In this document: piece by piece, positions 45,528-53,139 of the stretch
Numbering within the stretch: the stretch's first letter is position 1
Layout of the letters: each line of letters begins with the position of its first letter
Assembly: GCF_023278185.1 (NCBI RefSeq)
Contig: NZ_CP066356.1
Location: 6,874,001 to 6,938,000 of the forward strand
Direction: 5' to 3'
Length of the DNA stretch: 64,000 bases
From: Bradyrhizobium elkanii USDA 76
Lineage (GTDB): Bacteria; Pseudomonadota; Alphaproteobacteria; Rhizobiales; Xanthobacteraceae
Made by a program: the position numbers and the translations under genes
The notes under the pieces: generated by a model
Seen by the model: only the letters and a program-made list of their open reading frames with translations
What the model was told of the DNA's origin: nothing
The model's database searches: none

Positions 45528-47273
45528 TCACAGTTCAAGGCCACGTTCTGCGAGCACATTGTGCATGACCTCGCGTTTGATCTCGCCGGCGATCTCGTTT
45601 CGGACCTGGGCGCCGAGCACGCGCTCGGCATCCGCATCGCCTAGCAGACCATGCTCGGCCAATCGCTGATCGAGCCGGCTCTCAAACTCCTCGCCCATGG
45701 CTTCGATCAACCGGTCTTGCATCGCTTCATATTGGTCCGGAGCGATGCGTTTCAGCACCGTCTCCCAGGGTTGCCAGCGGGCTGCCATGTAGTCGGTGAG
45801 CTGGTTCGCTTCCTGCTCCCGGACCAGGTCTAGCGCCCGCGCCGCATCGTCCTGGCTTACGTCAGAGACCGCCAGGAAGCTCATGTCGGGCGCGACGTGA
45901 CTGAGCTCCAGCGGCTCGCGCAGCAGATGTTGGTAGGCCAGGTAGACTTCGACGTCGTCCACATTCGGATGGTCGCCGGCGAGCAGGTTGACCCTATCGC
46001 GCGCGATCTGGTCCAGCGCCTCCAAGCGGAACGCAATACGGCCGCGCTGAATCAGTTCGCCAAGCCGATCGTCATATACTCCCTCCTCGACGTCAGCGTT
46101 GAGGCGCGCAGTCTGCATGCCGTTCCAGTGCAAGGTAACACGATCGTCGCAAGTCTCGTTGGCCTCGGAAGCCTGTGCAAAAAACTGCTCGCGCAATCTC
46201 GGATTGGCCGCCGCCTGCCGCAGATCATCAGCCACTGCCTGCCGAAAGTCGTCATTGCGGTAGTTCACGTTCCCTCGCAGCCTCCCCAGGAACCGTGCGT
46301 AGTCCTGGGCGCCTGCTTCATCCGCAAAGTGCTGCCATTCGGCCAGCGTCGCCGGGTCGTCGGCGAGCCAGTGCGCGGCAGCCTCATACAAAGACTGCTG
46401 AGCAAGCTGCGGTGGCGTTCTGACCGCCGCCAGATTGGCGAGGACATCGTCCGGCAGTGGGTTATCCTCCAACTCGAGGGTCTCCAAATGCGGGTAATTG
46501 AGACTAAGATGCGGTACACGACTCTCGACGAGACCCTCAGGCAGGCTGGTCAGCTGGTTACCGCTAAGATTAAGCGATTCAAGCGTGCTCGGAAGGGTCG
46601 CTGGCAGGTTCGCCAATTGATTGCGGCTGACATCGAGTTCAATGAGACCCCATGGGAGAGATTCGGAGAGCTCGGTCAGCTGATTTCCACTAACCGCGAG
46701 CGAGGTGAGACGGCTCGGGAGAGCGTCGGGCAGGCTACTGAGTCGGTTGTCGTTTGCATTCAGCATCTCGAGCCCAGCCGGAAGGTTGGCGGGCAGACTG
46801 GTCAAGCTGTTATCGGCCACCTCTAGCCAGGAGAGGGTTGCCGGAAGAGCGTCGGGCAAACCTGTCAACCGGTTATGGCTAATGAGAAGATGCTGGAGAC
46901 CGGGTGGGAGCATAGCGGGCAGGCTGCTTAGCTCGTTGTGCCTGGCGTACAGTTCCTGCAACCTTGGCGGCAGGGCAGTGGGCAAAGCGGTCAGGGACAG
47001 GGAGGACAAATCTAGCGAATGCGAGCTCGTGTTGTCCGAAGCCCTAATTCGCATGCGCCCCTGTCGTCGGTTCTCGGCATCGCCCTGCCCCTCTTCGGCA
47101 ACCCAGTTGTCCAGGATCCCCGCGCGCACGGAGGCGGGGGTCCGATACCCCGTCAAGACTTCGAACAAATTTGCCACGGCACGGTTGAAGCCGGCGAGGT
47201 AGCTTTCCTGCTCCCCTTCTTCAAAAGTGTCCGGATTTGAACGTGTGCTCCGCTGCGTCTGTCCTGTATCCAT
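45528..47273 (-). CDS. nopM: Type III effector NopM-like: LRR and NEL-type E3 ubiquitin ligase
   Basis: Predicted type III secreted E3 ubiquitin ligase acting inside host cells, 581 residues. After an about 85-residue N-terminal region (secretion signal and GYRTPASVRAGILDNW) come eight 21-residue leucine-rich repeats (about 87-251) of the form LxxLxxxxNxLxxLPxxLPxx. The NEL domain follows: TPPQLAQQSLYEAAAHWL, then ANETCDDRVTLHWN with the catalytic Cys at 375 in the CxD motif, and the helical C-terminus to VMHNVLAERGLEL. Architecture and length match NopM/IpaH/SspH proteins. The start follows GGAGAAAGTTG. I find no convincing tts box directly upstream, so expression control is unclear. Confidence 0.9.
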   Translation of the reverse strand: MDTGQTQRSTRSNPDTFEEGEQESYLAGFNRAVANLFEVLTGYRTPASVRAGILDNWVAEEGQGDAENRRQGRMRIRASDNTSSHSLDLSSLSLTALPTALPPRLQELYARHNELSSLPAMLPPGLQHLLISHNRLTGLPDALPATLSWLEVADNSLTSLPANLPAGLEMLNANDNRLSSLPDALPSRLTSLAVSGNQLTELSESLPWGLIELDVSRNQLANLPATLPSTLESLNLSGNQLTSLPEGLVESRVPHLSLNYPHLETLELEDNPLPDDVLANLAAVRTPPQLAQQSLYEAAAHWLADDPATLAEWQHFADEAGAQDYARFLGRLRGNVNYRNDDFRQAVADDLRQAAANPRLREQFFAQASEANETCDDRVTLHWNGMQTARLNADVEEGVYDDRLGELIQRGRIAFRLEALDQIARDRVNLLAGDHPNVDDVEVYLAYQHLLREPLELSHVAPDMSFLAVSDVSQDDAARALDLVREQEANQLTDYMAARWQPWETVLKRIAPDQYEAMQDRLIEAMGEEFESRLDQRLAEHGLLGDADAERVLGAQVRNEIAGEIKREVMHNVLAERGLEL

Positions 47274-48288
47274 CAACTTTCTCCGCCTTTAGAAACTAAA
47301 GAGTACGCCTGCCACTTCGTAAGGCTCCGAAGCAGGTCGCTGCGCGCCAACGCAATAATTATTCGGGCGAGTGCCACGTGCGCTGCAGCGCCCACTCCTG
47401 GTCGAAGTGGTACAGCTTCACGCGAATCCCACAGCGGCCAATAGATCGAGTGCAGGATCCCTAACGTGGGAGCGTTCCGTCCTTGGCAGGCCTACCTGTC
47501 GATCACCTGACGAGTATTGCCGTAGGGGCGACCCGTTCGCTCAACCGTTGTCACCGCTGGTGATCGAAGCCTTGCGATGATGGCCGTTTGCTTAACGGCT
47601 GGTCATATGCAACGCCGAATTTGACGCTTGATGGCGATTTCGGGGTAAGGGCAATATGTGACTTTAAATCTGCGTCGGAAACGCCACGATTACAAATGAC
47701 AGGAGGATCTGGCCGAGCGAGCGAGTTTATGCGCCCGTTACGACGGCGCCATCAAACCGCGGCGATGTCTCAGCAAGCGTCGCCATGCTCGGACAATTTG
47801 CTGAGCATTGGGATCGAACCGGGAGATCGGCTCGAAAGGCGCCGCGACTTCGTACGCCGCCTCTCGCCAGCCGCGACGCGCCCCGCCGCCGATTCCAGTC
47901 AAAAACAACATGCTCTCTAAGCTCAGCCGACGCGTGTTCAATGGGGCGCCGGATAGCAGCCTCTTACTCCCAGGATGCTTCCCCTGTCTCGGGGCTTCAG
48001 GAGGCCCCGATTAATGGCAGTGCTGTAAAACACAGCGGCAATAACACCGTAGGTGTAGCAGCTTTCGCCGCCGGCTCTTCGGAACGATCAAAGGGCGATG
48101 GCTGTGCGGCTCAACGAGGAGCCGCACAGCGACGACGCGCGCAAGTTAATCGGGCCGGTAGCGCTCACCTGCACCGCCCGGAGCCGCGCCAAGCTCGCAA
48201 GAGTCGCTGGAGCAAGCTATGGTCCATTAACAAGTCCAATACCGGAGCTGTGTGGACGGGCTCCTAGCGTGCGATTGTCTCTCGGCAT
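47274..48288. other. Gene-poor region between the two effector genes
   Basis: About 1 kb with no supportable gene; several short frames look like decay products. It holds the left copy of the 31-base IS630-type terminal repeat (47891-47921). The transcript of the tts-box-driven gene at 48289-49653 would have to cross it to reach the NopM-like gene. Confidence 0.5.
47891..47921. repeat. 31-bp inverted repeat, left copy (IS630-type terminus)
   Basis: Perfect inverted match to 49789-49819. It runs GATTCCAGTCAAAAACAAC…GCTCTCTAAG; TA directly borders the GAGAGCATG end, as expected for an IS630/Tc1-type terminus. The two copies face each other across the effector gene and its tts box. Confidence 0.8.
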
Positions 48289-49653
48289 CTACATTCTCGG
48301 GTGATGAATGAGCCGAACGTCATTGGGGCCTCCTGGCCCCAAGAGGGCGGTGTAACGCTCGCCTCGAATGTCGTAGTCTTTTACCGGCTGCGTCTCGTCC
48401 GGCAACAGGCCCCAGCGGCCGAGCCTCGAGAGCATCGTGTCCGGGGCGGGTTGGGTGCCGTGCGAAAAATTCTCGGGAACGGCGAATGATGCAGCATAAA
48501 TCTCGCGGGCCGCGGGGGGCGTCCTCTCAGCCCTGGAGGACGCCGGAGCGGCATACTCCATCGAACGTCCAAGCAGCGCTAGTGAGGCTCGATTCGCAGG
48601 CTGAGCGCTGGGCTGCGGAACGTGTTCCGGTCGAGATCCGAGAGGAATGGCAGCGCCTGGCGCATTGAGTGGGGTGCTTCGCCTCATCGCCGCCGCGGGC
48701 ACGAATAGCGCCGTGTAGCGGTCATTGTGAACGATAAAGCTGTTGGGCCGGCTGTCCTGGCTCGGCGGGATGCTGCTACCGTCAAGCGCCGCCGACGCGT
48801 GCTGGTCGCCGTGCCGGAAGTTGAAGGGATGAACGACCGTTCCTGAATTCAGGGTCTGCTGATGGCGCGCGGTTGGCTCGAGAGACGATGATGGGCCGGC
48901 GTCTTCCACCATCGCCCACAGCTGATCCTGATCGTAACCTTCCTCAGGAAGGACCAATGGCGAGCCGACCGCTGGCCCGAGAGGCGACGGTGCTCCGGCG
49001 CTTTCCATCAGCACACGAGCCATTGAAGTGCCCGGCTCGCTCAGCTGGCGCTCAATGGCATCCAGTTCCGCATGGCTTAGCGACCTCTGCCTCTTCGCAG
49101 GCCTCAGGTGCCCGCTGTAATCCTCACCCATGAGGGCCGCGTGACTTGAAGGGGGGGCGCTCCCGGTCAGCTCGTTCAGAGCCGGCTGGGATCCGTCGCT
49201 CCAGTTGAAGTGACGAACGGCCTGTCCGGGATCCGGTGTTTGGTGATCGTGCGCGGTTGGCTTGAGAGACGATGCTAGGACGGCTTCGCCGATGATCCCT
49301 CGCGGCGAATCCTGATCGTGACCTTCCGCAGTCAGCCCGCTCGGCCAAGTCGAAGCTCCCCGCGCGCTGTGCTGCGCAGCGACGTGCCCGACGCCTCTGG
49401 TGACTGCGTCTTCGGGATGAGGACCGCTGGCCCCAAGTTCCAACGACTCGGTGAGTCTACGGTCTTCGCCAGGCAGATGAGGATAGTAGCGATCTGGAGA
49501 AACAGGAACCCCTGCGACGGCAGTGGTATCAAGCTGCGGCACTTCATCCAGGTACGGCTCAAACTCCGCTCGCTGCTGTTGCGGTTGTGTCACCGCAGCG
49601 TTGTAAGCAGCGAAATCCCGGTCGAACGGGTTGATGCTGTTAAATGGGTCCAT
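48289..49653 (-). CDS. Candidate type III effector with internal repeat, tts-box controlled
   Basis: 454 residues from MDPFNSINPFDRDFAAYN, preceded by AAGGAGGGGAC. The protein is hydrophilic, Ser/Pro/Gln-rich and low in hydrophobic core, typical of secreted effectors. Two divergent copies of an about 63-residue unit span residues 108-170 and 235-298 (GHDQD…SSLKPTAHDHQTPDPG…RHFNW / GYDQD…SSLEPTARHQQTLNSG…HPFNF). A second motif pair is NDRYTALFVP (310-319) and GERYTALLGP (431-440). Basic cluster RPAKRQR (184-190) could be a nuclear signal. No enzymatic domain is recognised. The promoter carries a tts box, so TtsI-dependent expression and export by a rhizobial T3SS are likely. It may relate to repeat regions of XopD/Bel2-5-type effectors. 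Confidence 0.7.
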   Translation of the reverse strand: MDPFNSINPFDRDFAAYNAAVTQPQQQRAEFEPYLDEVPQLDTTAVAGVPVSPDRYYPHLPGEDRRLTESLELGASGPHPEDAVTRGVGHVAAQHSARGASTWPSGLTAEGHDQDSPRGIIGEAVLASSLKPTAHDHQTPDPGQAVRHFNWSDGSQPALNELTGSAPPSSHAALMGEDYSGHLRPAKRQRSLSHAELDAIERQLSEPGTSMARVLMESAGAPSPLGPAVGSPLVLPEEGYDQDQLWAMVEDAGPSSSLEPTARHQQTLNSGTVVHPFNFRHGDQHASAALDGSSIPPSQDSRPNSFIVHNDRYTALFVPAAAMRRSTPLNAPGAAIPLGSRPEHVPQPSAQPANRASLALLGRSMEYAAPASSRAERTPPAAREIYAASFAVPENFSHGTQPAPDTMLSRLGRWGLLPDETQPVKDYDIRGERYTALLGPGGPNDVRLIHHPRM

Positions 49654-49710
49654 GTCCCCTCCTTGATTCGGTTCGCAATCCTGAGCAGGTTCACTCTCTG
49701 GTTCTCCCTT

Positions 49711-49738
49711 TATTGGGATCAGCTGTCGACAAGCTGAC
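49711..49738 (-). promoter_or_regulatory. tts box (TtsI binding site)
   Basis: Minus strand reads GTCAGCTTGTCGACAGCT then GATCCCAATA, close to the rhizobial tts consensus (GTCAG-TT-TCGAAAGCT-A-CCC as recalled). It lies 58 bases upstream of the ATG at 49653 in the correct orientation. One internal change (GACAG for GAAAG) makes the centre a GTCGAC palindrome. Confidence 0.75.
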
Positions 49739-49788
49739 GCGCTTAGAATTCCGACTTGGCTGTGATCGTCTCTGGAGTGCCGTTTGGA

Positions 49789-49819
49789 CTTAGAGAGCAT
49801 GTTGTTTTTGACTGGAATC
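49789..49819. repeat. 31-bp inverted repeat, right copy (IS630 left terminus)
   Basis: Perfect inverted match to 47891-47921; begins the IS630 relic and is bordered by TA on the effector side. Confidence 0.8.
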
Positions 49820-50207
49820 GGGGTTCCCGGAGCGGGCGATTTCTGATTCAAGCTCCATGCTGGAGTGCGGAGGCCAGCGTGGATGATGCGCCCCTATTCG
49901 AAAGGCATCCGTGAACGCGCCTTGGCTCGCGGTGACGCGGGCGAGATGGTTCGGTCGATCGCAGAGGCGCTACAGAGCCCCTCGTACGCGCCAGACCACC
50001 GTATCTTCTTGCCGCCCTACAGCCCTGACCGCAACCCGATCGAGCACGTCTTCGCCAAACTCAAACATCTCGTGCGAGCCGCAGAGCCTCGTGACGTGGA
50101 GGCAACCTGGCGGAAGGTTGGTGAACTCCTCGATCTTCTCCCAGGAGGAGTGCACCAACTACTTCAAAAACCCAGGCTATGCTTCCGTGTAAATACATCA
50201 TGCTCTA
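49791..50207 (+). mobile_element. IS630-family relic, internally deleted
   Basis: About 415 bases. After the terminal repeat an ATG at 49884 opens MMRPYSKGIRERALARGDAGE and VRSIAEALQ, the IS630 transposase N-terminus. It jumps directly to FLPPYSPDRNPIEHVFAKLK and the C-terminal end, so the catalytic middle is missing. The right end degenerates to CATGCTCT next to TA (50206-50207), at the stop codon of the following membrane-protein gene. It cannot make active transposase but might be mobilised in trans. Confidence 0.75.
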
Positions 50208-50636
50208 GCCGGCTCGAAGTGAAGGGTCACCGCGAGCAAGCACAGTCAAGCGCGTCCACGTCGTGCCGCCTACGCAAAGCGCGCCGAGGTAAGCGAAGGC
50301 CTCACGCCAGGCCAGCGACGGCACTGCGATCTGCGACAGCGCGAGCACCACATTGTAGCCGGCGATGGCAGCTGGGACAGCGAATATGGTCGCGATCATG
50401 ACGCGCCGGGCCACGGATCGGCTACCAGCGAAGGTGATCTCACCGACGGCAAATGTCAGCACGCCAGCGGCAATTGCGACGAGCAGCGCGCCGATGACGC
50501 TGGCGCCACCATGGAACGCTATCATCCCGAAATTAAGTGCGACGAAAAACGGCAAGGCATACACTGCCAGCGCGAAAACCGCCCAGCAGAACAAACCGAT
50601 GCCGAGTGCGTTGAGAACAAGCCCAAGGGCGGGCAT
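50205..50636 (-). CDS. Small ICE-associated membrane protein (143 aa)
   Basis: Starts MPALGLVLNALGIGLFCW. Four or five hydrophobic helices cover most of its length (FALAVYALPFFVALNFGMIAF; SVIGALLVAIAAGVLTFAVG; MIATIFAVPAAIAGYNVVLAL) and it ends TRLTVLARGDPSLRAG. It sits next to the DUF2493 gene, its usual neighbour in Rhizobiales ICEs. Function unknown. A degenerate second copy of its C-terminus is at 63356-63540. The IS630 relic has inserted right at its stop codon without disrupting it. Confidence 0.7.
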   Translation of the reverse strand: MPALGLVLNALGIGLFCWAVFALAVYALPFFVALNFGMIAFHGGASVIGALLVAIAAGVLTFAVGEITFAGSRSVARRVMIATIFAVPAAIAGYNVVLALSQIAVPSLAWREAFAYLGALCVGGTTWTRLTVLARGDPSLRAG

Positions 50637-50777
50637 GGTGGCGGCTCCAATTGCATGGATTTGCAAGTCGCGCCTTCCACCACCACCACGGCGCGACTTC
50701 GGATATAAGGTCTGAACGAGGCGGAGTTGCGGCGCGTACAACTCCGCTTTGATGGTTTGGAGGCGAGACGACGGCGC

Positions 50778-51701
50778 TCACGCGCCGCCGAATCTCCAAA
50801 CGGGGATGCCGAAACGCCTCGCCTTGTCGGCGAGGTTGTCCTGGATCCCTGTACCCGGAAAGTGCATGACGCCGATCGGCAGCAGTTCGAGCATGGCGTC
50901 ATTGCGCTTGAAGGGAGCCGCCTTGGCATGCTTTGTCCAGTCGGGCTTGAAGACGATCTGGGGTACCTTGCGGGTGGTCGCCCATTTGGAGGCGATCAAT
51001 TCGGCGCCTTTGGGCGAGCCGCCATGGAGCAGGACCATGTCGGGATGCTTGGCGCGAACCTTGTCGAGGCGATCCCAGATGAGGCGGTGGTCGTTGAAGT
51101 CCAGCCCGCCGGTGAGTGCGATCTTCACTCCCGGCGGCAACATGTCCTCGCTCTCGGTACGACGCTTGGCGGCGATAAAGTCGCGGGAGTCGATCATCGC
51201 TGCGGTGAGCGTGCGGTGGTTGACCAGCGAGCCCGACCGAGGACGCCACGACGAGCCGGTGTGGACCTCAAATCGTTCGATCGCCTGATCGCGAAAGATT
51301 TCCAAGCAATTTCGGCGCTCGATCAGCGTGATGCCCTCGGCCGTCAGGCGCTCAAGCTCGACCGATCGCACCTCCGACCCGTTCTGCTCCCGTTGGCTCT
51401 TGTGCTGAGCTTGTTCATTGTCGTCGAGCTGACGTTCAATGCGGTCGACGGCACGATGGAACAGGTTGACCGTCGACCAAAGGAGTTCGTCGAGGTCCGG
51501 CTCTAGCCGCGTATCGCTCAGCGTGGCGACCAGGGCGTCGAACATATCGACGATGGCACCGGCGATCGTTTTCGCCTCGGGAAGGGGTCTTGGATCTGGC
51601 TGGTCGTCGAAGGGACGATAGCCGAAGAGCTGCAATTCACTCAGGACGTAGTCGGTTGGAGACGCCGCCTGCGCCGGTTCGATGTCGTCGTGGTCGGTCA
51701 T
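50778..51701 (-). CDS. DUF2493 (YspA/SLOG-like) domain protein
   Basis: 307 residues from MTDHDDIEPAQAASP. The N-terminal half is helical (TIAGAIVDMFDALVATLSDTR; NLFHRAVDRIERQLDDNEQ). The C-terminal about 130 residues form the DUF2493/SLOG Rossmann-like domain: IALTGGLDFNDHRLIWDRLDKV, MVLLHGGSPKGAELIASKWA and PIGVMHFPGTGIQDNLADKA. SLOG domains bind nucleotides or nucleotide-derived signals, so this could sense a stress signal or act on DNA-related nucleotides. It is part of the conserved DUF736–DUF2493 block; role in the ICE is unknown. The 337 bases before its start (51702-52038) hold no gene I can support. Confidence 0.82.
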   Translation of the reverse strand: MTDHDDIEPAQAASPTDYVLSELQLFGYRPFDDQPDPRPLPEAKTIAGAIVDMFDALVATLSDTRLEPDLDELLWSTVNLFHRAVDRIERQLDDNEQAQHKSQREQNGSEVRSVELERLTAEGITLIERRNCLEIFRDQAIERFEVHTGSSWRPRSGSLVNHRTLTAAMIDSRDFIAAKRRTESEDMLPPGVKIALTGGLDFNDHRLIWDRLDKVRAKHPDMVLLHGGSPKGAELIASKWATTRKVPQIVFKPDWTKHAKAAPFKRNDAMLELLPIGVMHFPGTGIQDNLADKARRFGIPVWRFGGA

Positions 51702-52038
51702 GGGAAGAGGTCCTTTGCCGGATTGGCCGCGCCCATCGCGGCCTTCGTGGCGATCACTCAGACGGCGGGCGGAACGGGCCAGAACCCGGAGCGGCTTGTC
51801 CGCCGAAGCCCGCTAGGGCGCAGGCGGAAGCGGAGGGCCGAAGCGGCAGCGGAGGATGGCGGAGGCCGGCTATTTTGCTTCGCGATGCAAAGCGCGCCGC
51901 TCGGATCGCTGGCGTGCCTTCTCATCGCCTGCGCGCGGCGGAAAATAGCCGGACGCAGCCATTGCCGGCCCGAACCGCTTGCCGTCCGATCGCCCTCTAG
52001 AAGGCCGTGGTCGCGTGCCCTTCCGGCATTGGCCCAAT

Positions 52039-53139
52039 CTACCACCGATGCATCGCGCTCGATCGAACGATGGCGGCTTTTTCCGCGGCCGGCGGGAGCG
52101 AATGCAAGAAGCGAACGACATCTTCTGGTACGAGTTGAAGCCGCAACGCTGCTCGGAGTGCCTCAGGGCCGAAGATGTGCAGATCTTCATTGAAGTCGCC
52201 CAACCGAGGGGACAGCGCGATCGCTTCAACGCCGGCATCTTCCGCGCGCTGGGTAAGGTTAGCCTGTACGGCATCTCCGGCGGCATCGGCGTCGCGGGCG
52301 ATATAGAGCCGACGTAGCCCAGCCGGCAGCAACATGGCCGAGAGGTGATTGGCCGACAGCGCCGCTGTCATCGGCAGGCTCGGCAGTACACAACGCAGCG
52401 ACAGCATGGTCTCGATACCCTCGCCGGCAGCGATCACGTCGTCCGCCAGGCCGAAACGAACGGCATTGCCGAGCAGGTCACCCATGGCGCGTCGTGGCGT
52501 GTCGACAGGGGCCTTGCCGAGCCGGACGCGATCAAATCCGTCAGGATCGAGCCAGGTGCGATGCACGCCGGAGATCCGCCCGGCGAGGTTCGTGACGCAG
52601 GCGATCATCGCTGGCCATGTTTCGGTCGGCAAATGCTCGTCCGGTCGATAGTAGCAACGTGGGTGGAAGCGCAAGCTGCCACCATGGTGGATGCGGGCTA
52701 TTCCGCGACGTTGCAAATAAGCTTCGACCACAGTCCCGTCGATTGGGCTGGACATGGCAAAGAGGCGACGGGCGGCTTGCTGCGATCCGGCCAGCACGGC
52801 TGGACCCACCCCTTCCGGGGTAGGTTGCCGCTCGGAACGAGGTAGCTTCAGAAAGCGTCTCGCCTCCTCGGCCACCTCGCGAAAGTCTCGCAAGGCCAGA
52901 CTTTCGCGGATGACGTCCAGGAGGTCACCATGTTCTCCGGTCGCGGCATCGGTCCACTTGCCGGCGGGTCCCTTCGGCGATTCCTGGAGCCGTACGAACA
53001 ACGAACGGCCCGGCGTGTTGCGGACGTCGCCGACCACCCAGTACCGTCCGGCCCGCTTACCATTGGAGAGATAGTGCCTGCATACCGCCTCGGCCTCGCG
53101 CGCGAGGCGGCGTGCCAATTCGGAGGCGTCGCGGGGCAT
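52039..53139 (-). CDS. Toprim domain protein, primase-like (DUF7146)
   Basis: 366 residues from MPRDASELARRLAREAEAV. The N-terminal part resembles a CHC2-like zinc-free primase domain (CRHYLSNGKRAGRYWVVGDVRNTPGRSLFVRL in pieces). The Toprim domain follows: DDVIAAGEGIETMLSLRCVLP has the Glu, and LRRLYIARDADAAGD the DxD metal site. This arrangement occurs in conjugative-element primases that lay primers on transferred or replicating ssDNA. The start overlaps the strawberry-notch stop by one base (TGATG), so the two are translationally coupled. Confidence 0.85.
   Translation of the reverse strand: MPRDASELARRLAREAEAVCRHYLSNGKRAGRYWVVGDVRNTPGRSLFVRLQESPKGPAGKWTDAATGEHGDLLDVIRESLALRDFREVAEEARRFLKLPRSERQPTPEGVGPAVLAGSQQAARRLFAMSSPIDGTVVEAYLQRRGIARIHHGGSLRFHPRCYYRPDEHLPTETWPAMIACVTNLAGRISGVHRTWLDPDGFDRVRLGKAPVDTPRRAMGDLLGNAVRFGLADDVIAAGEGIETMLSLRCVLPSLPMTAALSANHLSAMLLPAGLRRLYIARDADAAGDAVQANLTQRAEDAGVEAIALSPRLGDFNEDLHIFGPEALRAALRLQLVPEDVVRFLHSLPPAAEKAAIVRSSAMHRW

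Noticed and set aside
47274..47600. tts box upstream of the NopM-like gene
   Set aside because: No stretch resembles GTCAG-TT-TCGAAAGCT in the right orientation.
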